A stretch of DNA of 60,065 bases from a virus. The translations under genes were made by a program, and so were the position numbers. Of this stretch, positions 10,249 to 18,751 are shown piece after piece. Under the pieces are notes generated by a model. The model worked only from the letters and a program-made list of their open reading frames with translations. It had not been told where the DNA came from and searched no databases. The stretch is taken from positions 1-60,065 of IMG/VR virus record IMGVR_UViG_3300025120_000052, one strand, 5' to 3'. Within the stretch, counting starts at the first letter, position 1. Each line of letters starts with the position of its first letter.

Positions 10249-10456
10249 GTGATTCTAATTCTTTAATTCTAAACTCTTGAAGTTTTGAGAGCCTTCCTTT
10301 GGGACGCTTAACCTCACTAAAAATAACTCCACAATCAGGGGGGATAGCTATCAGGTCGGGGATTCCATTCTTGTTAGTCTGCACCAACTTAATGACATAG
10401 TATCCCTGCGCTTCAAGTTCCTTAATCCTTTTGCTTTGTATCTGTTGCTCGGTCAT
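10217..10456 (-). CDS. VRR-NUC domain nuclease
   Basis: 79 residues, the usual size for a free-standing phage VRR-NUC domain of the PD-(D/E)xK fold. Visible catalytic pattern: GIPDLIA (Asp), then FSEVKRPKGRLSKLQ (Glu-Val-Lys), followed by a final helix. Members cut branched or other structured DNA. In this operon a role in recombination or resolution of replication intermediates is likely, though not shown. Overlaps the genes on both sides. Confidence 0.85.
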   Translation of the reverse strand: MTEQQIQSKRIKELEAQGYYVIKLVQTNKNGIPDLIAIPPDCGVIFSEVKRPKGRLSKLQEFRIKELESHGLKTEVYRG

Positions 10457-10643
10457 TTTGAATCTCTTTTAAATAATCCAAGAAGAAACCTACCGCAACC
10501 ACAAGGTTTAACCCAAGGGACACAACCAACTCTCGCACATCGCTATACACATTCGTACTTAGGTGTATGTGACCTACCATCCAAAAAGGAATGGCAAGTT
10601 GTTGACTCACCCACCGAATAGAGTAAACAATAAACTTCTTCAC
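10422..10643 (-). CDS. Small membrane protein
   Basis: 73 residues with one clear hydrophobic helix (about 40-60) and a weaker one near the N-terminus; the C-terminus is charged. It overlaps the VRR-NUC start. Not recognised. An early small membrane protein of this kind could alter the host envelope or tether replication proteins; no direct evidence for either. Confidence 0.6.
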   Translation of the reverse strand: MKKFIVYSIRWVSQQLAIPFWMVGHIHLSTNVYSDVRELVVSLGLNLVVAVGFFLDYLKEIQNDRATDTKQKD

Positions 10644-10655
10644 TTACAAATTTAC

Positions 10656-11093
10656 TCATTTGAACATTGCCATTTTAAAGGGTGAGTCTTTAGCACTACA
10701 GTAAACCATTACTTCCCAATCATTGGCCGTGTTGGGACGCTTGGGCCTGCCTCCCATGCGGGCAACACCATTCAATTCATCTAGGTCGCAAGCTATTAGT
10801 CCATCGGTGCAAGCCCATATCAAGAATGCTCTTGTTGCTTTGGGGTCTTGCTTCCGCCTGTCATCTAACTTGACTAGCTTCCGTGCCGCCACAGGTAATG
10901 GGAATGCTTCGGCTACAGGTTTATTCCTACCCTTTACTTCAACGAATCCAATCTGTTTGGTCTTATGAGACCTGACCTTAAAGTCAATGTCGTTATCACC
11001 TAGCTTGTAGTAATCGCAATGTCCGTTAGTCCAAAGTTCTATTGCCTTGGCTTCTCTATCTCTATCTGATTTTGTCTCCTGTCGTTGAGCCAT
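10656..11093 (-). CDS. PD-(D/E)xK-like nuclease or restriction-type protein
   Basis: About 145 residues from the Met at 11093 (MAQRQETKSD); an upstream in-frame Met at 11177 would lie deeper inside the helicase gene. A PD-(D/E)xK pattern is visible: DNDIDFKVR supplies the Asp, GFVEVKGRNK the Glu-x-Lys. This is the arrangement of small endonucleases and Vsr/Mrr-like domains. It directly follows the SF2 helicase and overlaps its 3' end, so the two may work together on DNA. Precise family uncertain. Confidence 0.65.
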   Translation of the reverse strand: MAQRQETKSDRDREAKAIELWTNGHCDYYKLGDNDIDFKVRSHKTKQIGFVEVKGRNKPVAEAFPLPVAARKLVKLDDRRKQDPKATRAFLIWACTDGLIACDLDELNGVARMGGRPKRPNTANDWEVMVYCSAKDSPFKMAMFK

Positions 11094-12543
11094 ATTCTTT
11101 TTTAAAATGAGTTGTGGTAAATGATTTCTTTTTGGTGACCGCCTTGTAAATCGAATCTTCAATTCCTCCCTTAGCAAACACCCAATACACGTCGCTCTTC
11201 AATCTTTCTTTTGTTGTCATCCTGTCTCTCGATTGCCAATAGCTTGTAGCTGAGAAGTCAATGTTGTAATAGACCAAAGCATTTGCTTCGCGCAGAGAGA
11301 TACCCTCTCTTCCTGCTACAATCTGAAGCGCGATACTTTTATCTGTGGTTTCGAACGCTTGAAGTTTTGTGGTCAGGTCAGTTCCATATGCCTCCTTGAG
11401 TGCAGCAAGTTCCTCTTTAAATTTGTAGAAGATTCCAATCTTTTTATTCTTGAACTTCTCTCGGATGAACATAGCCTTCGAGTAATCAAAGACCATTGAT
11501 GTTCCGTCTTCAAACTTTATTGTGCCTGAGTACATTTGATGTAGCTTCTGCATCAGCTTGACGGGTGTGTCTCCTAGTATCGTCTTCTCCTTGCCCGTAA
11601 TGACAAGGTCACGCTTGAGAGTATTGCACATGTCATATGTGCGTTGGTTCATATCCACATACAGGACATGTTCCTTAGTGTCCACCTTAAATCCCGCCTG
11701 CTCTTGAGAATAATTAATGGTGTATGGTTGCATCAAGTTGATTACTTCTTTCGATGCGGCATCATAGTTCTTATGGAACAGACCATTGATTCTTATCTCT
11801 TTGACGGCAACATGTTGTCGGGCAAATGCATAGAAGTTTTTGAACTCACGAAAGGGGTTGGTTGGAATTCCATACACCTGATGGTATATCATGCTGTACG
11901 ATTCAGGAGTCGGGGTTCCTGACAACAGGATAACCTTTGAGTTATTCCGCTTGATTAAATCCCTCACGTCCTTGGCCCTCTTGCTTGGCTTAGGAAAAGA
12001 ACCAAGGCTATGAGCCTCATCACATATGATTAAATCCCATTTCACATCAGGTATTTTATGCAGGCTTTCGTAGTTGATTGTAAAAAGAACATAGCTTGGA
12101 CACAGTAAGTCAGTGTCTTTAGTGATACTCGTTATAGCCTTCTTCTTTGTGATGAACAAAACATTTTCGAACCCCATGTCTTCTGCTATCCCCAAACTTG
12201 TAAGTGTCTTTCCCGTTCTTACCTCCATAGCGAGATACAAAAAGTCATGGGCCTGAAGTATCTCCTTGCCTTGCTCAATGATTTTCTTTTGATAGTCTCT
12301 AAACTCTAATTGATTTTGCATTCTTTCTTCGTAGTACGCTACGGTTTTATTGATGCGGTCTAACACATCGGGTTCTACTCTGTGCTTCGGCACATGTTTA
12401 GTTTCCACACTTCTTCCCCGCCCCACTTTTACCTCTTTGGTTTTGGTGAGAACGCCTTGAAGCATTTTGAAATGATGATAGTTCTGAGCATCGGAGTATG
12501 AACTTCGAGTCCATATTCCCTGAGAGTTTAAACTCTCACTCAT
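11062..12543 (-). CDS. SF2 DNA helicase (SNF2/DEAD-like)
   Basis: 493 residues. Motif I is MEVRTGKT (about 106-113), motif II DEAH (175-178), motif III SGT (208-210). The C-terminal RecA lobe ends with a motif V/VI region including AGREGISL and QSRDRMTT (the QxxxR arginine finger). This is the SNF2/type III-restriction-like organisation of phage SF2 helicases that move on double-stranded DNA. The start (MSESLNSQ) overlaps the primase stop, and its first codons are made by a dispersed palindrome at 12522-12537. Confidence 0.88.
   Translation of the reverse strand: MSESLNSQGIWTRSSYSDAQNYHHFKMLQGVLTKTKEVKVGRGRSVETKHVPKHRVEPDVLDRINKTVAYYEERMQNQLEFRDYQKKIIEQGKEILQAHDFLYLAMEVRTGKTLTSLGIAEDMGFENVLFITKKKAITSITKDTDLLCPSYVLFTINYESLHKIPDVKWDLIICDEAHSLGSFPKPSKRAKDVRDLIKRNNSKVILLSGTPTPESYSMIYHQVYGIPTNPFREFKNFYAFARQHVAVKEIRINGLFHKNYDAASKEVINLMQPYTINYSQEQAGFKVDTKEHVLYVDMNQRTYDMCNTLKRDLVITGKEKTILGDTPVKLMQKLHQMYSGTIKFEDGTSMVFDYSKAMFIREKFKNKKIGIFYKFKEELAALKEAYGTDLTTKLQAFETTDKSIALQIVAGREGISLREANALVYYNIDFSATSYWQSRDRMTTKERLKSDVYWVFAKGGIEDSIYKAVTKKKSFTTTHFKKEYGSTTGDKIR
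12522..12537. repeat. Dispersed palindrome, copy 3 (GAGAGTTTAAACTCTC)
   Basis: Perfect copy at the primase-helicase junction, just inside the helicase start codon (12541-12543). In the transcript its hairpin would occlude the first codons of the helicase. Confidence 0.92.
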
Positions 12544-14966
12544 ACGTTCATCTTTGTTTGCATCTCACCTTCGTGCTTGGTTCGAATGCGAATCCATCTT
12601 CCTGCCGCATCTCTACCCTCTTCAGGTTCAACGTGATGCTTGTACAAAGAGTAGGCAACAAGCCATTTGTAGAATCGAGTACGACTGATAGTCATCTTAG
12701 CCTTAGGCCCGTAGTCGGGGTACTCAGTAATGAAGTCTAAGTAAATCTCTTGCTTGTAGTTCTTTACCGTAGGCTCTAACCACCTTGATGTCTCAGTACC
12801 ATTAACAAGACCACACCATTCAATAAAGTCATGGCTTGTAGACGCAGACAACTGACGTATTCCAAGGTTGACAAACGTGCTCTCTACTAATCCTGTGTTC
12901 AGGTATCCCTGAAGACAGTACACCATGTAGTTGTCAAACTTGCACCAATCTGTGTCATCCCAATCAGCAAAGAAGTGCTTCTTGAATTCCATCAGGGGAG
13001 TGTTGAACTTGTTGTAGTACTGATGCAACTCTAACTCCCACTTACGACGAGCAAAGCTGTTACCTGCACCTTTGATGGCATAGTTTGTTGTGATGCCAAT
13101 CTTCGGTGACTTACTAAAAGGAATCTTGATAGCATCCTTGTTCTTCTTCTCAAGGGTCAAGCCTTCTGTTACAACACTGAAGAGTCTTTCGAAATCAAAG
13201 TTCTTCTTTACATCATCGAAGCAAAGTATCTGTGTGTCTGCCGATACCAACTGATAAGGGAAGCTACGCTCGAAAGCAAACGCCTTACCATCTATCACTA
13301 CCAACTTCTTCATGTGGCTCAGCGCGTTCATGAACAAGCCCTTGCCTGTACCACCTTCAGGGTTATCGCTTATCACCTCATCGTTTAAGATGACAGCGGG
13401 ACAGTAGCTTAGGTTCTTGTACCCATGCATCATGTACCCGATGGTAGACTCCATCGTAGACACACGACTTGGTTCATTGTTACAAATGTTACCGATGAAC
13501 GTAGTAAAGTCGCACCCCTCAATATCACAGATGTTGAAGTTCCTGTCAATGACATGGTCTTTCCACACGAACCCTCCAAGGTCTAGGTAGTCAATGATGG
13601 TTACACCTTCTTTACCAATCCTGATAGAGCAGTTTAGATAGTACAGATAGGAAGCATTCTTCGTGTCCTCTACAAAGTAGATGTCAATCGTTGAGAGGAG
13701 CGTAAGGAATTCTTCTCTAAAGTATCTGACTGAGTCAGCGAAGAAGTTATAGATGCTTGTGTCATCCAACTCCAATAGATAGTCAAGGATGAAATCCTTA
13801 ATCTCTTTCTCACTCGTGTGGTCGATAAGGTTGTTGGTCACCTTCACGAACACATAGTTCTTTCCTCCTTCAGGACAATACTTATAGAACCCATTGTCTT
13901 CAAGGAATCGTTTGAACTCTATGTGCTCAATCTTAATGACTCCCTTGTCTGACTTAGTCCAAAATATCTGAGTCTCATTTTCAGCCTCAACCCGATTGAT
14001 TACCGCCTCAATAACATCGCTCTCCAACTGAGACTCTTTGAGTTGCGAGCGGATTTCTTTTTTTGATGCACCACGTTTTAGTTGAGTACGGATAGAGTTT
14101 ACTCTGTCCTCATCTTCGTAGTACTTAGTTCCGAAGTTGTCTTCCCTGCTGTAGGCTGAGTCAATAGTTCTATCTATCTCATCCGCAGGAAAGTCACTGC
14201 TTGCATACTGACGTAAGATGTTTGTTGCAAGGTTCTTGTATATCCCATAGTCATTGAATGCCATAGCCAACACGTAAGCGTGATGGTTGCGCTGACCTTC
14301 AGTCATGGGATACTTCTTTGTCCACCACTTTACTAGTATCTCTACAATCTTATTCTCATCAGTGATAGGGATAGTCGGTGGGTCTTTGCTTGTTATCTCA
14401 GTATACTCAGGCTCTTCAATCTTAGTCCACAGAGAAGACTTCTCGTTGATGTATAGCAAAGGGTCGTATGATTCATAGCATACCCTTGAGATATTCTTGC
14501 ACGTCTTGTCGAAGTGTGGGTTGTCAAAGTATTTCTCAAGTGAATTAAAATAGTTGACGTGATTGGTGGGGTCGTTAGGTATTCTAATCAAAGCCTTTAG
14601 ACCTGCGCCCGAAGGGGAAATGAATACCGAGTAAACGTATCTGTCTTTAGACAATCGTTCTTTGTCTGCAACCAAGTCTTTGTGCTTGGCATACCCGTCA
14701 AAGTCTAGGCAAAGGAATCCACTGTGGGATTGAAGAGAACTATCTGTTCGTTTAGTAAAGGTTCCACTGAAGCATACAGCAGGTAGTTCTTTCTTGAGTT
14801 CATTCCGCTTGGCCTTGTCTTTCTCTGTCCTGATTCTCTTGACTAGATTCTTTGACGAGCCTTGACGGATGCGTTCCAATACGAAGTCTACACCTCTATG
14901 GAATGGAGTAGATGTCTCAAGTATGTTCTTAAATATGGTTATCTGCGGGGAAGGTGTCGTGTCCAT
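12540..14966 (-). CDS. Primase-helicase (BT4734/VirE-like N-terminus, SF3 helicase C-terminus)
   Basis: 808 residues. The first 190 resemble the BT4734/VirE N-terminal domain that precedes primase domains in Bacteroidota and their phages (LCLDFDGY, then SPSGAGLKALIRI). The middle carries a region typical of primase-helicase linkers. The C-terminal third is an SF3-type AAA+ helicase: Walker A NPEGGTGKG near residue 535, Walker B-like LCFDDV near 583, and SKSPKIGITTNY as the sensor. It should prime and unwind the genome. It lies in one operon with the SF2 helicase downstream. Confidence 0.85.
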   Translation of the reverse strand: MDTTPSPQITIFKNILETSTPFHRGVDFVLERIRQGSSKNLVKRIRTEKDKAKRNELKKELPAVCFSGTFTKRTDSSLQSHSGFLCLDFDGYAKHKDLVADKERLSKDRYVYSVFISPSGAGLKALIRIPNDPTNHVNYFNSLEKYFDNPHFDKTCKNISRVCYESYDPLLYINEKSSLWTKIEEPEYTEITSKDPPTIPITDENKIVEILVKWWTKKYPMTEGQRNHHAYVLAMAFNDYGIYKNLATNILRQYASSDFPADEIDRTIDSAYSREDNFGTKYYEDEDRVNSIRTQLKRGASKKEIRSQLKESQLESDVIEAVINRVEAENETQIFWTKSDKGVIKIEHIEFKRFLEDNGFYKYCPEGGKNYVFVKVTNNLIDHTSEKEIKDFILDYLLELDDTSIYNFFADSVRYFREEFLTLLSTIDIYFVEDTKNASYLYYLNCSIRIGKEGVTIIDYLDLGGFVWKDHVIDRNFNICDIEGCDFTTFIGNICNNEPSRVSTMESTIGYMMHGYKNLSYCPAVILNDEVISDNPEGGTGKGLFMNALSHMKKLVVIDGKAFAFERSFPYQLVSADTQILCFDDVKKNFDFERLFSVVTEGLTLEKKNKDAIKIPFSKSPKIGITTNYAIKGAGNSFARRKWELELHQYYNKFNTPLMEFKKHFFADWDDTDWCKFDNYMVYCLQGYLNTGLVESTFVNLGIRQLSASTSHDFIEWCGLVNGTETSRWLEPTVKNYKQEIYLDFITEYPDYGPKAKMTISRTRFYKWLVAYSLYKHHVEPEEGRDAAGRWIRIRTKHEGEMQTKMNV

Positions 14967-15142
14967 GACAATTCTGTGCTGTTTTAGATAGGTGTAACTG
15001 ATTGATTATCAAATGTTGTGTCGATAATGTCGATTATTTTCTTTCGTATACAAGAAAGAAAGAAAAGAGATAGGAAATTAAAAGAGAGTAATAGAAATCT
15101 CTTGTTGATGGCATTCGACATTTGATAGGGGAAAAAAAGAGG

Positions 15143-15158
15143 TGAGAGTTTGAACTCC
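15143..15158 (-). repeat. Dispersed palindrome, copy 4 (one mismatch)
   Basis: In the minus sense it reads GGGAGTTCAAACTCTC, inside a longer stem GGTGGGAG...CTCTCACC. The deviation from consensus becomes a G-U pair in the transcript. It lies 3' of the SSB-like gene in a 218-base gap (14967-15184) before the primase-helicase gene, where an attenuator or processing hairpin is plausible. Nothing else distinct is visible in that gap. Confidence 0.85.
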
Positions 15159-15184
15159 CACCTCCCTTATTTCGTCGGGCAAAG

Positions 15185-15499
15185 TTAGAATGGCAGAGCA
15201 GGGTCTGATTCCGTTTCGGCAACCTTTGCCTTTGGTTTAGCCTTCTCCTTGACAGGAGCAGGAGCGGATGCTTCCTCTTCCTTTGGCTTCGGCTCCCAAG
15301 TATCTACTTGGAAGTAATGCTTACCACTCTTGGCTTCTTTCAAATCCATATTCACCCATCCCTTTTTGACATTGTCTTTTAGGAAGGTGATGAACTCATC
15401 CACCTTGATTGATACGGCACCGAGTACAAAGTCAGGTGCATTGTCTTTTTGTTTGAAGAAGATACCCTCTCCGAACACCTTGTCGTTTTGTTCTGACAT
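15185..15499 (-). CDS. Single-stranded DNA-binding-like protein
   Basis: 104 residues. A compact beta-rich front half (1-70) is followed by a low-complexity Glu/Pro/Ala/Lys linker and an acidic end ESDPALPF. That tail mimics the acidic (D/E)-x-P-F tip by which SSB proteins recruit partners. Together with its place between recombination genes and the primase this suggests a small phage SSB. The OB fold itself cannot be confirmed by eye. Confidence 0.65.
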   Translation of the reverse strand: MSEQNDKVFGEGIFFKQKDNAPDFVLGAVSIKVDEFITFLKDNVKKGWVNMDLKEAKSGKHYFQVDTWEPKPKEEEASAPAPVKEKAKPKAKVAETESDPALPF

Positions 15500-15501
15500 G
15501 G

Positions 15502-15657
15502 TTACTTGTGTTTAATTGTTCGCTCCAAAAAATGTGCCGTCGCATCTATGATGTCTTGCTTCATTTGCGATGACTCGCAGACAGTTGGAACTTCTATCTG
15601 CATTACGTCTAGCTTCAGGACTTTCCTGAACCGTTTATTTATCTTATAGAATGTCAT
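15502..15657 (-). CDS. Small basic hypothetical protein
   Basis: A 51-residue frame (MTFYKINKRFRKVLKLDVMQ...) that exactly fills the gap between the exonuclease and the SSB-like gene. Its ATG overlaps the exonuclease end by 14 bases and its stop lies just before the SSB start. The gap-filling fit supports a real gene; function unknown. Confidence 0.6.
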   Translation of the reverse strand: MTFYKINKRFRKVLKLDVMQIEVPTVCESSQMKQDIIDATAHFLERTIKHK

Positions 15658-16375
15658 CTATGTAATAGTCCCGTACATCCTCAGGTGCGTAAGGCCCAAA
15701 GAACTTATTGTAAACTTCAACTGCCTTCACTACTTTCTCCTCGCCCCTTGCTACGAAATCATCTGATGGCTTGAACATACCAAGCATGTTACTGCCTTTG
15801 TCGATTGCGTAGAAGACCAATGGTTTGTTGAACAGCTTCTGATAGATAAAGCATTGGCTATCATAGTTGTACTTGCGAGCAGACCACTTGAAGTCAGCGA
15901 TGTTACTCGTAGTCTTCAGGTCAATGATGCATTCATCAGTGATGATGTCTGCCTTCCCTTTCCACTCTACTCCAAACAGAGTAGTGATGGCAGGTTCTTC
16001 ATAAAGGTTGCCCTCTTGTCTAATCTTCTCATAGAACTCAAACTTACCGAGCATGGTACGTACGTTCTCCTCGATAGCTTCCTTCTCCTTGGTGAGCATC
16101 GCAAACGGAACACCCTGCTCTTCTAAGAAATTCTTATAGAACTTTGTTGTCCGTGTAGATGCGTCAACATGGACGGTGTCCTTTGCTTTCTCAGGCTCAA
16201 GGATTAGCTGATGGAAGTATCGACCTTTTGCAAAGTTGATGTTGTCATCTTGAGGTATACCAAACTCTTTGGGGTTTCCAAGTAGCTTGCTGATGTCCGA
16301 GTTAGACAGGTAGTTTCTACCTACTCCTGAGTAATACTCAGCATCGTCTCTTAGTTTTTCGATTACTTCTTTCAT
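15644..16375 (-). CDS. RecE/YqaJ-like PD-(D/E)xK exonuclease
   Basis: 243 residues, resembling the C-terminal nuclease of exodeoxyribonuclease VIII (PDDEXK_12 type). Visible: GRYFHQLILEPE (motif with His), GKADII (catalytic Asp), CIIDLKTTSN (Asp-x-Lys), and Gln/Tyr in YNYDSQCFIYQ. It would resect DNA ends 5'-3' and load the annealing protein encoded just upstream; the two genes overlap by ATGA (16372-16375). This exonuclease-annealase pair is a classical phage recombination module. Confidence 0.87.
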   Translation of the reverse strand: MKEVIEKLRDDAEYYSGVGRNYLSNSDISKLLGNPKEFGIPQDDNINFAKGRYFHQLILEPEKAKDTVHVDASTRTTKFYKNFLEEQGVPFAMLTKEKEAIEENVRTMLGKFEFYEKIRQEGNLYEEPAITTLFGVEWKGKADIITDECIIDLKTTSNIADFKWSARKYNYDSQCFIYQKLFNKPLVFYAIDKGSNMLGMFKPSDDFVARGEEKVVKAVEVYNKFFGPYAPEDVRDYYIDDIL

Positions 16376-16977
16376 ACGTGCTTCTCTTCATTGGCCTCGT
16401 CATAGACTGCCTTTAGTTTCTTCTCTGTAGCCGTGGCTATATTGAATCGAGTGCTCACCTTCTGAATCAGGTCATCGAAATCTTCGTGACGCTGTGAAAC
16501 AAGCCAACCTTCTACACCCTTGTAACTCTTGTGCTTGGCAGTAAGAGTCTCTAGTTCTACAGGCTCAGGCGCAGGCTCAGGAATATCTTCTCCTGTATAC
16601 ACATCAATGCCGAGACCATGCATAGCAATGCACTTCACCGTACTACGTTGGATAGCTTTGTTGACATCCATTGATGTCACCTTGTCTACCGTGATAGATT
16701 TGTTACGGAAGTCCATGACAGGAAGCATGTCTACTATCTCATCCTCACCCACCTTTACGCCCACCTTTACGTAGGCTGTGTTGCCATCCGTGAAGTAGTT
16801 CATGCCTGTGTGTGCATGCTCGTATATGGTTCGACTTGCGTCAGGAAAGTGAGTCTTCAATAGCTTCCAAGCGTTAGCCCATGAGACATAGGAAAGACCA
16901 CCTCGTTTCTCGATGTAGTCGTATACGTTGATTGCAGATAACGTATCAAAAACTGATTTACTCTTGACTTGTGCCAT
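16372..16977 (-). CDS. DUF1071-type single-strand annealing protein
   Basis: 201 residues. The N-terminus has the DUF1071 pattern: SVFDTLSAINV, then KRGGLSYVSWANAWKLL, VTSMDVNKAIQRSTVKCIAMHGLGIDVYTGEDIP. Families of this type are phage single-strand annealing proteins that pair with a RecE-like nuclease, which is the next gene. The C-terminal 60 residues are helical and probably hold partner contacts. Leader: AATCAAATTAAATCAATCAATC before the ATG, no Shine-Dalgarno. Confidence 0.82.
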   Translation of the reverse strand: MAQVKSKSVFDTLSAINVYDYIEKRGGLSYVSWANAWKLLKTHFPDASRTIYEHAHTGMNYFTDGNTAYVKVGVKVGEDEIVDMLPVMDFRNKSITVDKVTSMDVNKAIQRSTVKCIAMHGLGIDVYTGEDIPEPAPEPVELETLTAKHKSYKGVEGWLVSQRHEDFDDLIQKVSTRFNIATATEKKLKAVYDEANEEKHV

Positions 16978-17395
16978 GATTGATTGATTTAATTTGATTC
17001 AACTTCTCTTCTATTTTTAAGTACCTCATATGAGCAGTGTCCAATTGCTTCAAGATACTCTCCTTGTATTTTTGTCTCTTCGGTTCTCTAACTTCTTCTC
17101 GCTTGATAGCTTCATTTAGCTTGTCAATTTTTGTGCGACAGTTAGACAAAGATAAGACATAAACTCCATACCTCCAACCTCCATGAGCAAAAAGATTATA
17201 GTCGGCTGAGGATATTTCTTCGTAGTGGTCGCCACCTCTCTGAGTGTTGTAGATGACTGCACTTTTGTTAATGCGACACGGCCTTGTAATTTTAATTCCG
17301 TATAGCATCTTGGCCTCGTAGTCAGGCGTGCTTACGACAGAAGCGAATCCGTCGTTCATAGCCTGCTCAAAGACCTCATCTCGGCTGAAGGGCAT
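16958..17395 (-). CDS. Hypothetical protein
   Basis: 145 residues. The first half is mixed alpha/beta with a GGDHYEEISSADYNLFAHGGW segment; the second half is a basic coiled coil (about 90-140). Not recognised. It overlaps the DnaA-like gene upstream and the annealing protein downstream, so it belongs to the same operon. Confidence 0.65.
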   Translation of the reverse strand: MPFSRDEVFEQAMNDGFASVVSTPDYEAKMLYGIKITRPCRINKSAVIYNTQRGGDHYEEISSADYNLFAHGGWRYGVYVLSLSNCRTKIDKLNEAIKREEVREPKRQKYKESILKQLDTAHMRYLKIEEKLNQIKSINHGTSQE

Positions 17396-17684
17396 CTAGC
17401 TTTAACGTTTCGATTAAAGACTTGTAGTCGCTGTCTGTCTCTACAAGGTCTGTGATTTGTTTGATTCCCCAAATGATAGAGGAGTGGGCAATGTCATACC
17501 CTTTCTCTTTCAGGTATTGTTGGATGTACCGTATCCGCATGGGACGTTGGTGACACATGTAGTATAGAATGTAACGAGCATCTACAACATCACGAGACTT
17601 GTTCTTCTTGAACAGGTCTTCTTCTGTGATGTTGAATCTGTCGCACACTACACTAGTGTAAGCCTCAAAGATTTCCTGCTTCAT
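17376..17684 (-). CDS. Second stand-alone DnaA domain IV-like protein
   Basis: 102 residues from MKQEIFEAYT. Like the protein at 9404 it has VDARYILYYM followed by a helix-turn-helix whose last helix reads AHSSIIWGIKQI, matching the DnaA signature helix. No ATPase domain. The start choice is open: an in-frame ATG at 17747 lies 5 bases after a dispersed palindrome and would add 21 residues; still longer starts (17813) run through the palindrome. I prefer 17684 because the extra residues look non-protein-like and overlap another frame. Confidence 0.7.
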   Translation of the reverse strand: MKQEIFEAYTSVVCDRFNITEEDLFKKNKSRDVVDARYILYYMCHQRPMRIRYIQQYLKEKGYDIAHSSIIWGIKQITDLVETDSDYKSLIETLKLDALQPR

Positions 17685-17847
17685 GCTTCGTACGTTTTTG
17701 AGTAGAACCAAACAGGGACTCAATGAATTGAGAGAACACCTGCTCATGTGGTGAGAGTTTGAACTCTCGTTGTTGATACTCATCGTCGATGAACTTGTCA
17801 TCGTCAGTATCAATCTGATTTTCTAAAAGCTGTTTTGTCTTAGACAT
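17665..17847 (-). CDS. Small acidic protein, first gene after a promoter
   Basis: 60 residues, acidic N-terminal half (DTDDDKFIDDEYQQ). It starts 21 bases after a good promoter -7 box (17868-17875) and overlaps the next gene's start, which supports translation. A dispersed palindrome (17753-17768) lies inside it and is read as REFKLS. Function unknown. Confidence 0.6.
   Translation of the reverse strand: MSKTKQLLENQIDTDDDKFIDDEYQQREFKLSPHEQVFSQFIESLFGSTQKRTKHEAGNL
17753..17768 (-). repeat. Dispersed palindrome, copy 5
   Basis: Perfect copy; minus sense GAGAGTTCAAACTCTC with the common flanks C and A. It lies within the small acidic gene, 5 bases before a possible start codon (17747) of the DnaA-like gene. 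Confidence 0.92.
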
Positions 17848-17867
17848 AGAATTGAATTTAAGTTAGA

Positions 17868-17898
17868 TAAAGATAAGGCATGTCCAACTATTGTGCAA
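17868..17898 (-). promoter_or_regulatory. Bacteroidota-type promoter
   Basis: Minus strand TTG (17898-17896), 20 bases, TATCTTTA (17875-17868), against a consensus of TTTG-N19/20-TAnnTTTG. It precedes the start at 17847 by 20 bases and overlaps the 3' end of the gene at 17888. It probably starts the recombination/replication operon. Confidence 0.7.
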
Positions 17899-18253
17899 CT
17901 TTAGTTGAACTTTTAATGTGCTCAAACAAACGTTCTTCTACCCACTTGATGTTGGGGTGTCTAAAGGTTAAGTCTTCGAACAGGTCTTGATAGAACCACG
18001 TGTCATCCTTGAGTAGTTGGATGTAATACATACGTGGGTATAGCATAATCTGCTGAGCATCTTCATCTAGTTTATAGATAGAGTAGTCGTACTCTTTCTT
18101 AAAAGAATTGATTGGGATTAGTTGACCGAACTGAGAGAAGTCGGATACGGTGAACCTTTTACGGTCAGCCATCTGCTGTAGCATTTGAATCCGTCTTTGG
18201 CTACCGCCTTCTTTCTTTTCCATGCGGGCGGCATTGAGGAAGTACTTGTTCAT
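17888..18253 (-). CDS. Hypothetical protein
   Basis: 121 residues from the ATG at 18253, which overlaps the stop of the DUF3846-like gene (ATGA). N-terminus basic (MNKYFLNAARMEKKEGG), then an alpha/beta body with several Tyr/Phe (YPRMYYIQLLKDDTWFYQDL). Not recognised. A start 7 codons upstream exists but would lie inside the previous gene. Confidence 0.65.
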   Translation of the reverse strand: MNKYFLNAARMEKKEGGSQRRIQMLQQMADRKRFTVSDFSQFGQLIPINSFKKEYDYSIYKLDEDAQQIMLYPRMYYIQLLKDDTWFYQDLFEDLTFRHPNIKWVEERLFEHIKSSTKVAQ

Positions 18254-18501
18254 GCTTCCCCTCCTTGCTCCCACTCTTCGCGGCTCAACACGAGCACGTC
18301 TCCAACAAGGATTTGGTTAGCCATTGCAGATGCTTCTTCGTTTACGGGTAGGCTTCTAAGAAGTCCTTCTTCGTTAACTAAGATGACCTTATCTGATAGG
18401 TATACGGGTTCGATGTATCCATCTACAGCCATTTGCATTCCTTTCAGGCTCAGGTTGTGCCACGCTTCTCGGTGACCGTTTGATTTAATTTGTATCGCCA
18501 T
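18250..18501 (-). CDS. DUF3846-like protein
   Basis: 83 residues. The order EPVYL, VNEEGLLRSLPVNEEASAMA, ILVGDVLVL matches the small DUF3846 family of phages and mobile elements, whose function is not known. Overlaps both neighbours by a few bases within one operon. Confidence 0.7.
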   Translation of the reverse strand: MAIQIKSNGHREAWHNLSLKGMQMAVDGYIEPVYLSDKVILVNEEGLLRSLPVNEEASAMANQILVGDVLVLSREEWEQGGEA

Positions 18502-18751
18502 GTTTTCTTGGTGTTAGGTCTGCGTACCTAGCGTACACATATCCTTGGTGTAAAATCTTATGAACTCCATCCCACTTTGGGAGGTAGCTATCAACAGTGG
18601 GAGGGGTGATGAATGTTTCATCTAAGGTTGCGTTCATCTCGTGGGCTTGCGCTTCAAGTGAACGATGGCACAACATGTACATCTCGTCATTGACAAACGT
18701 CGCGATAAGATTGCGTGCGCCATCAGGCATGAGGAAGTATATCTCAATCAT
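18485..18751 (-). CDS. Hypothetical protein
   Basis: 88 residues from MIEIYFLMPDGA. This start overlaps the upstream stop (ATGATTGA), as elsewhere in this operon; an ATG at 18778 would add 9 residues. The middle resembles a short helical domain; not recognised. Confidence 0.62.
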   Translation of the reverse strand: MIEIYFLMPDGARNLIATFVNDEMYMLCHRSLEAQAHEMNATLDETFITPPTVDSYLPKWDGVHKILHQGYVYARYADLTPRKHGDTN

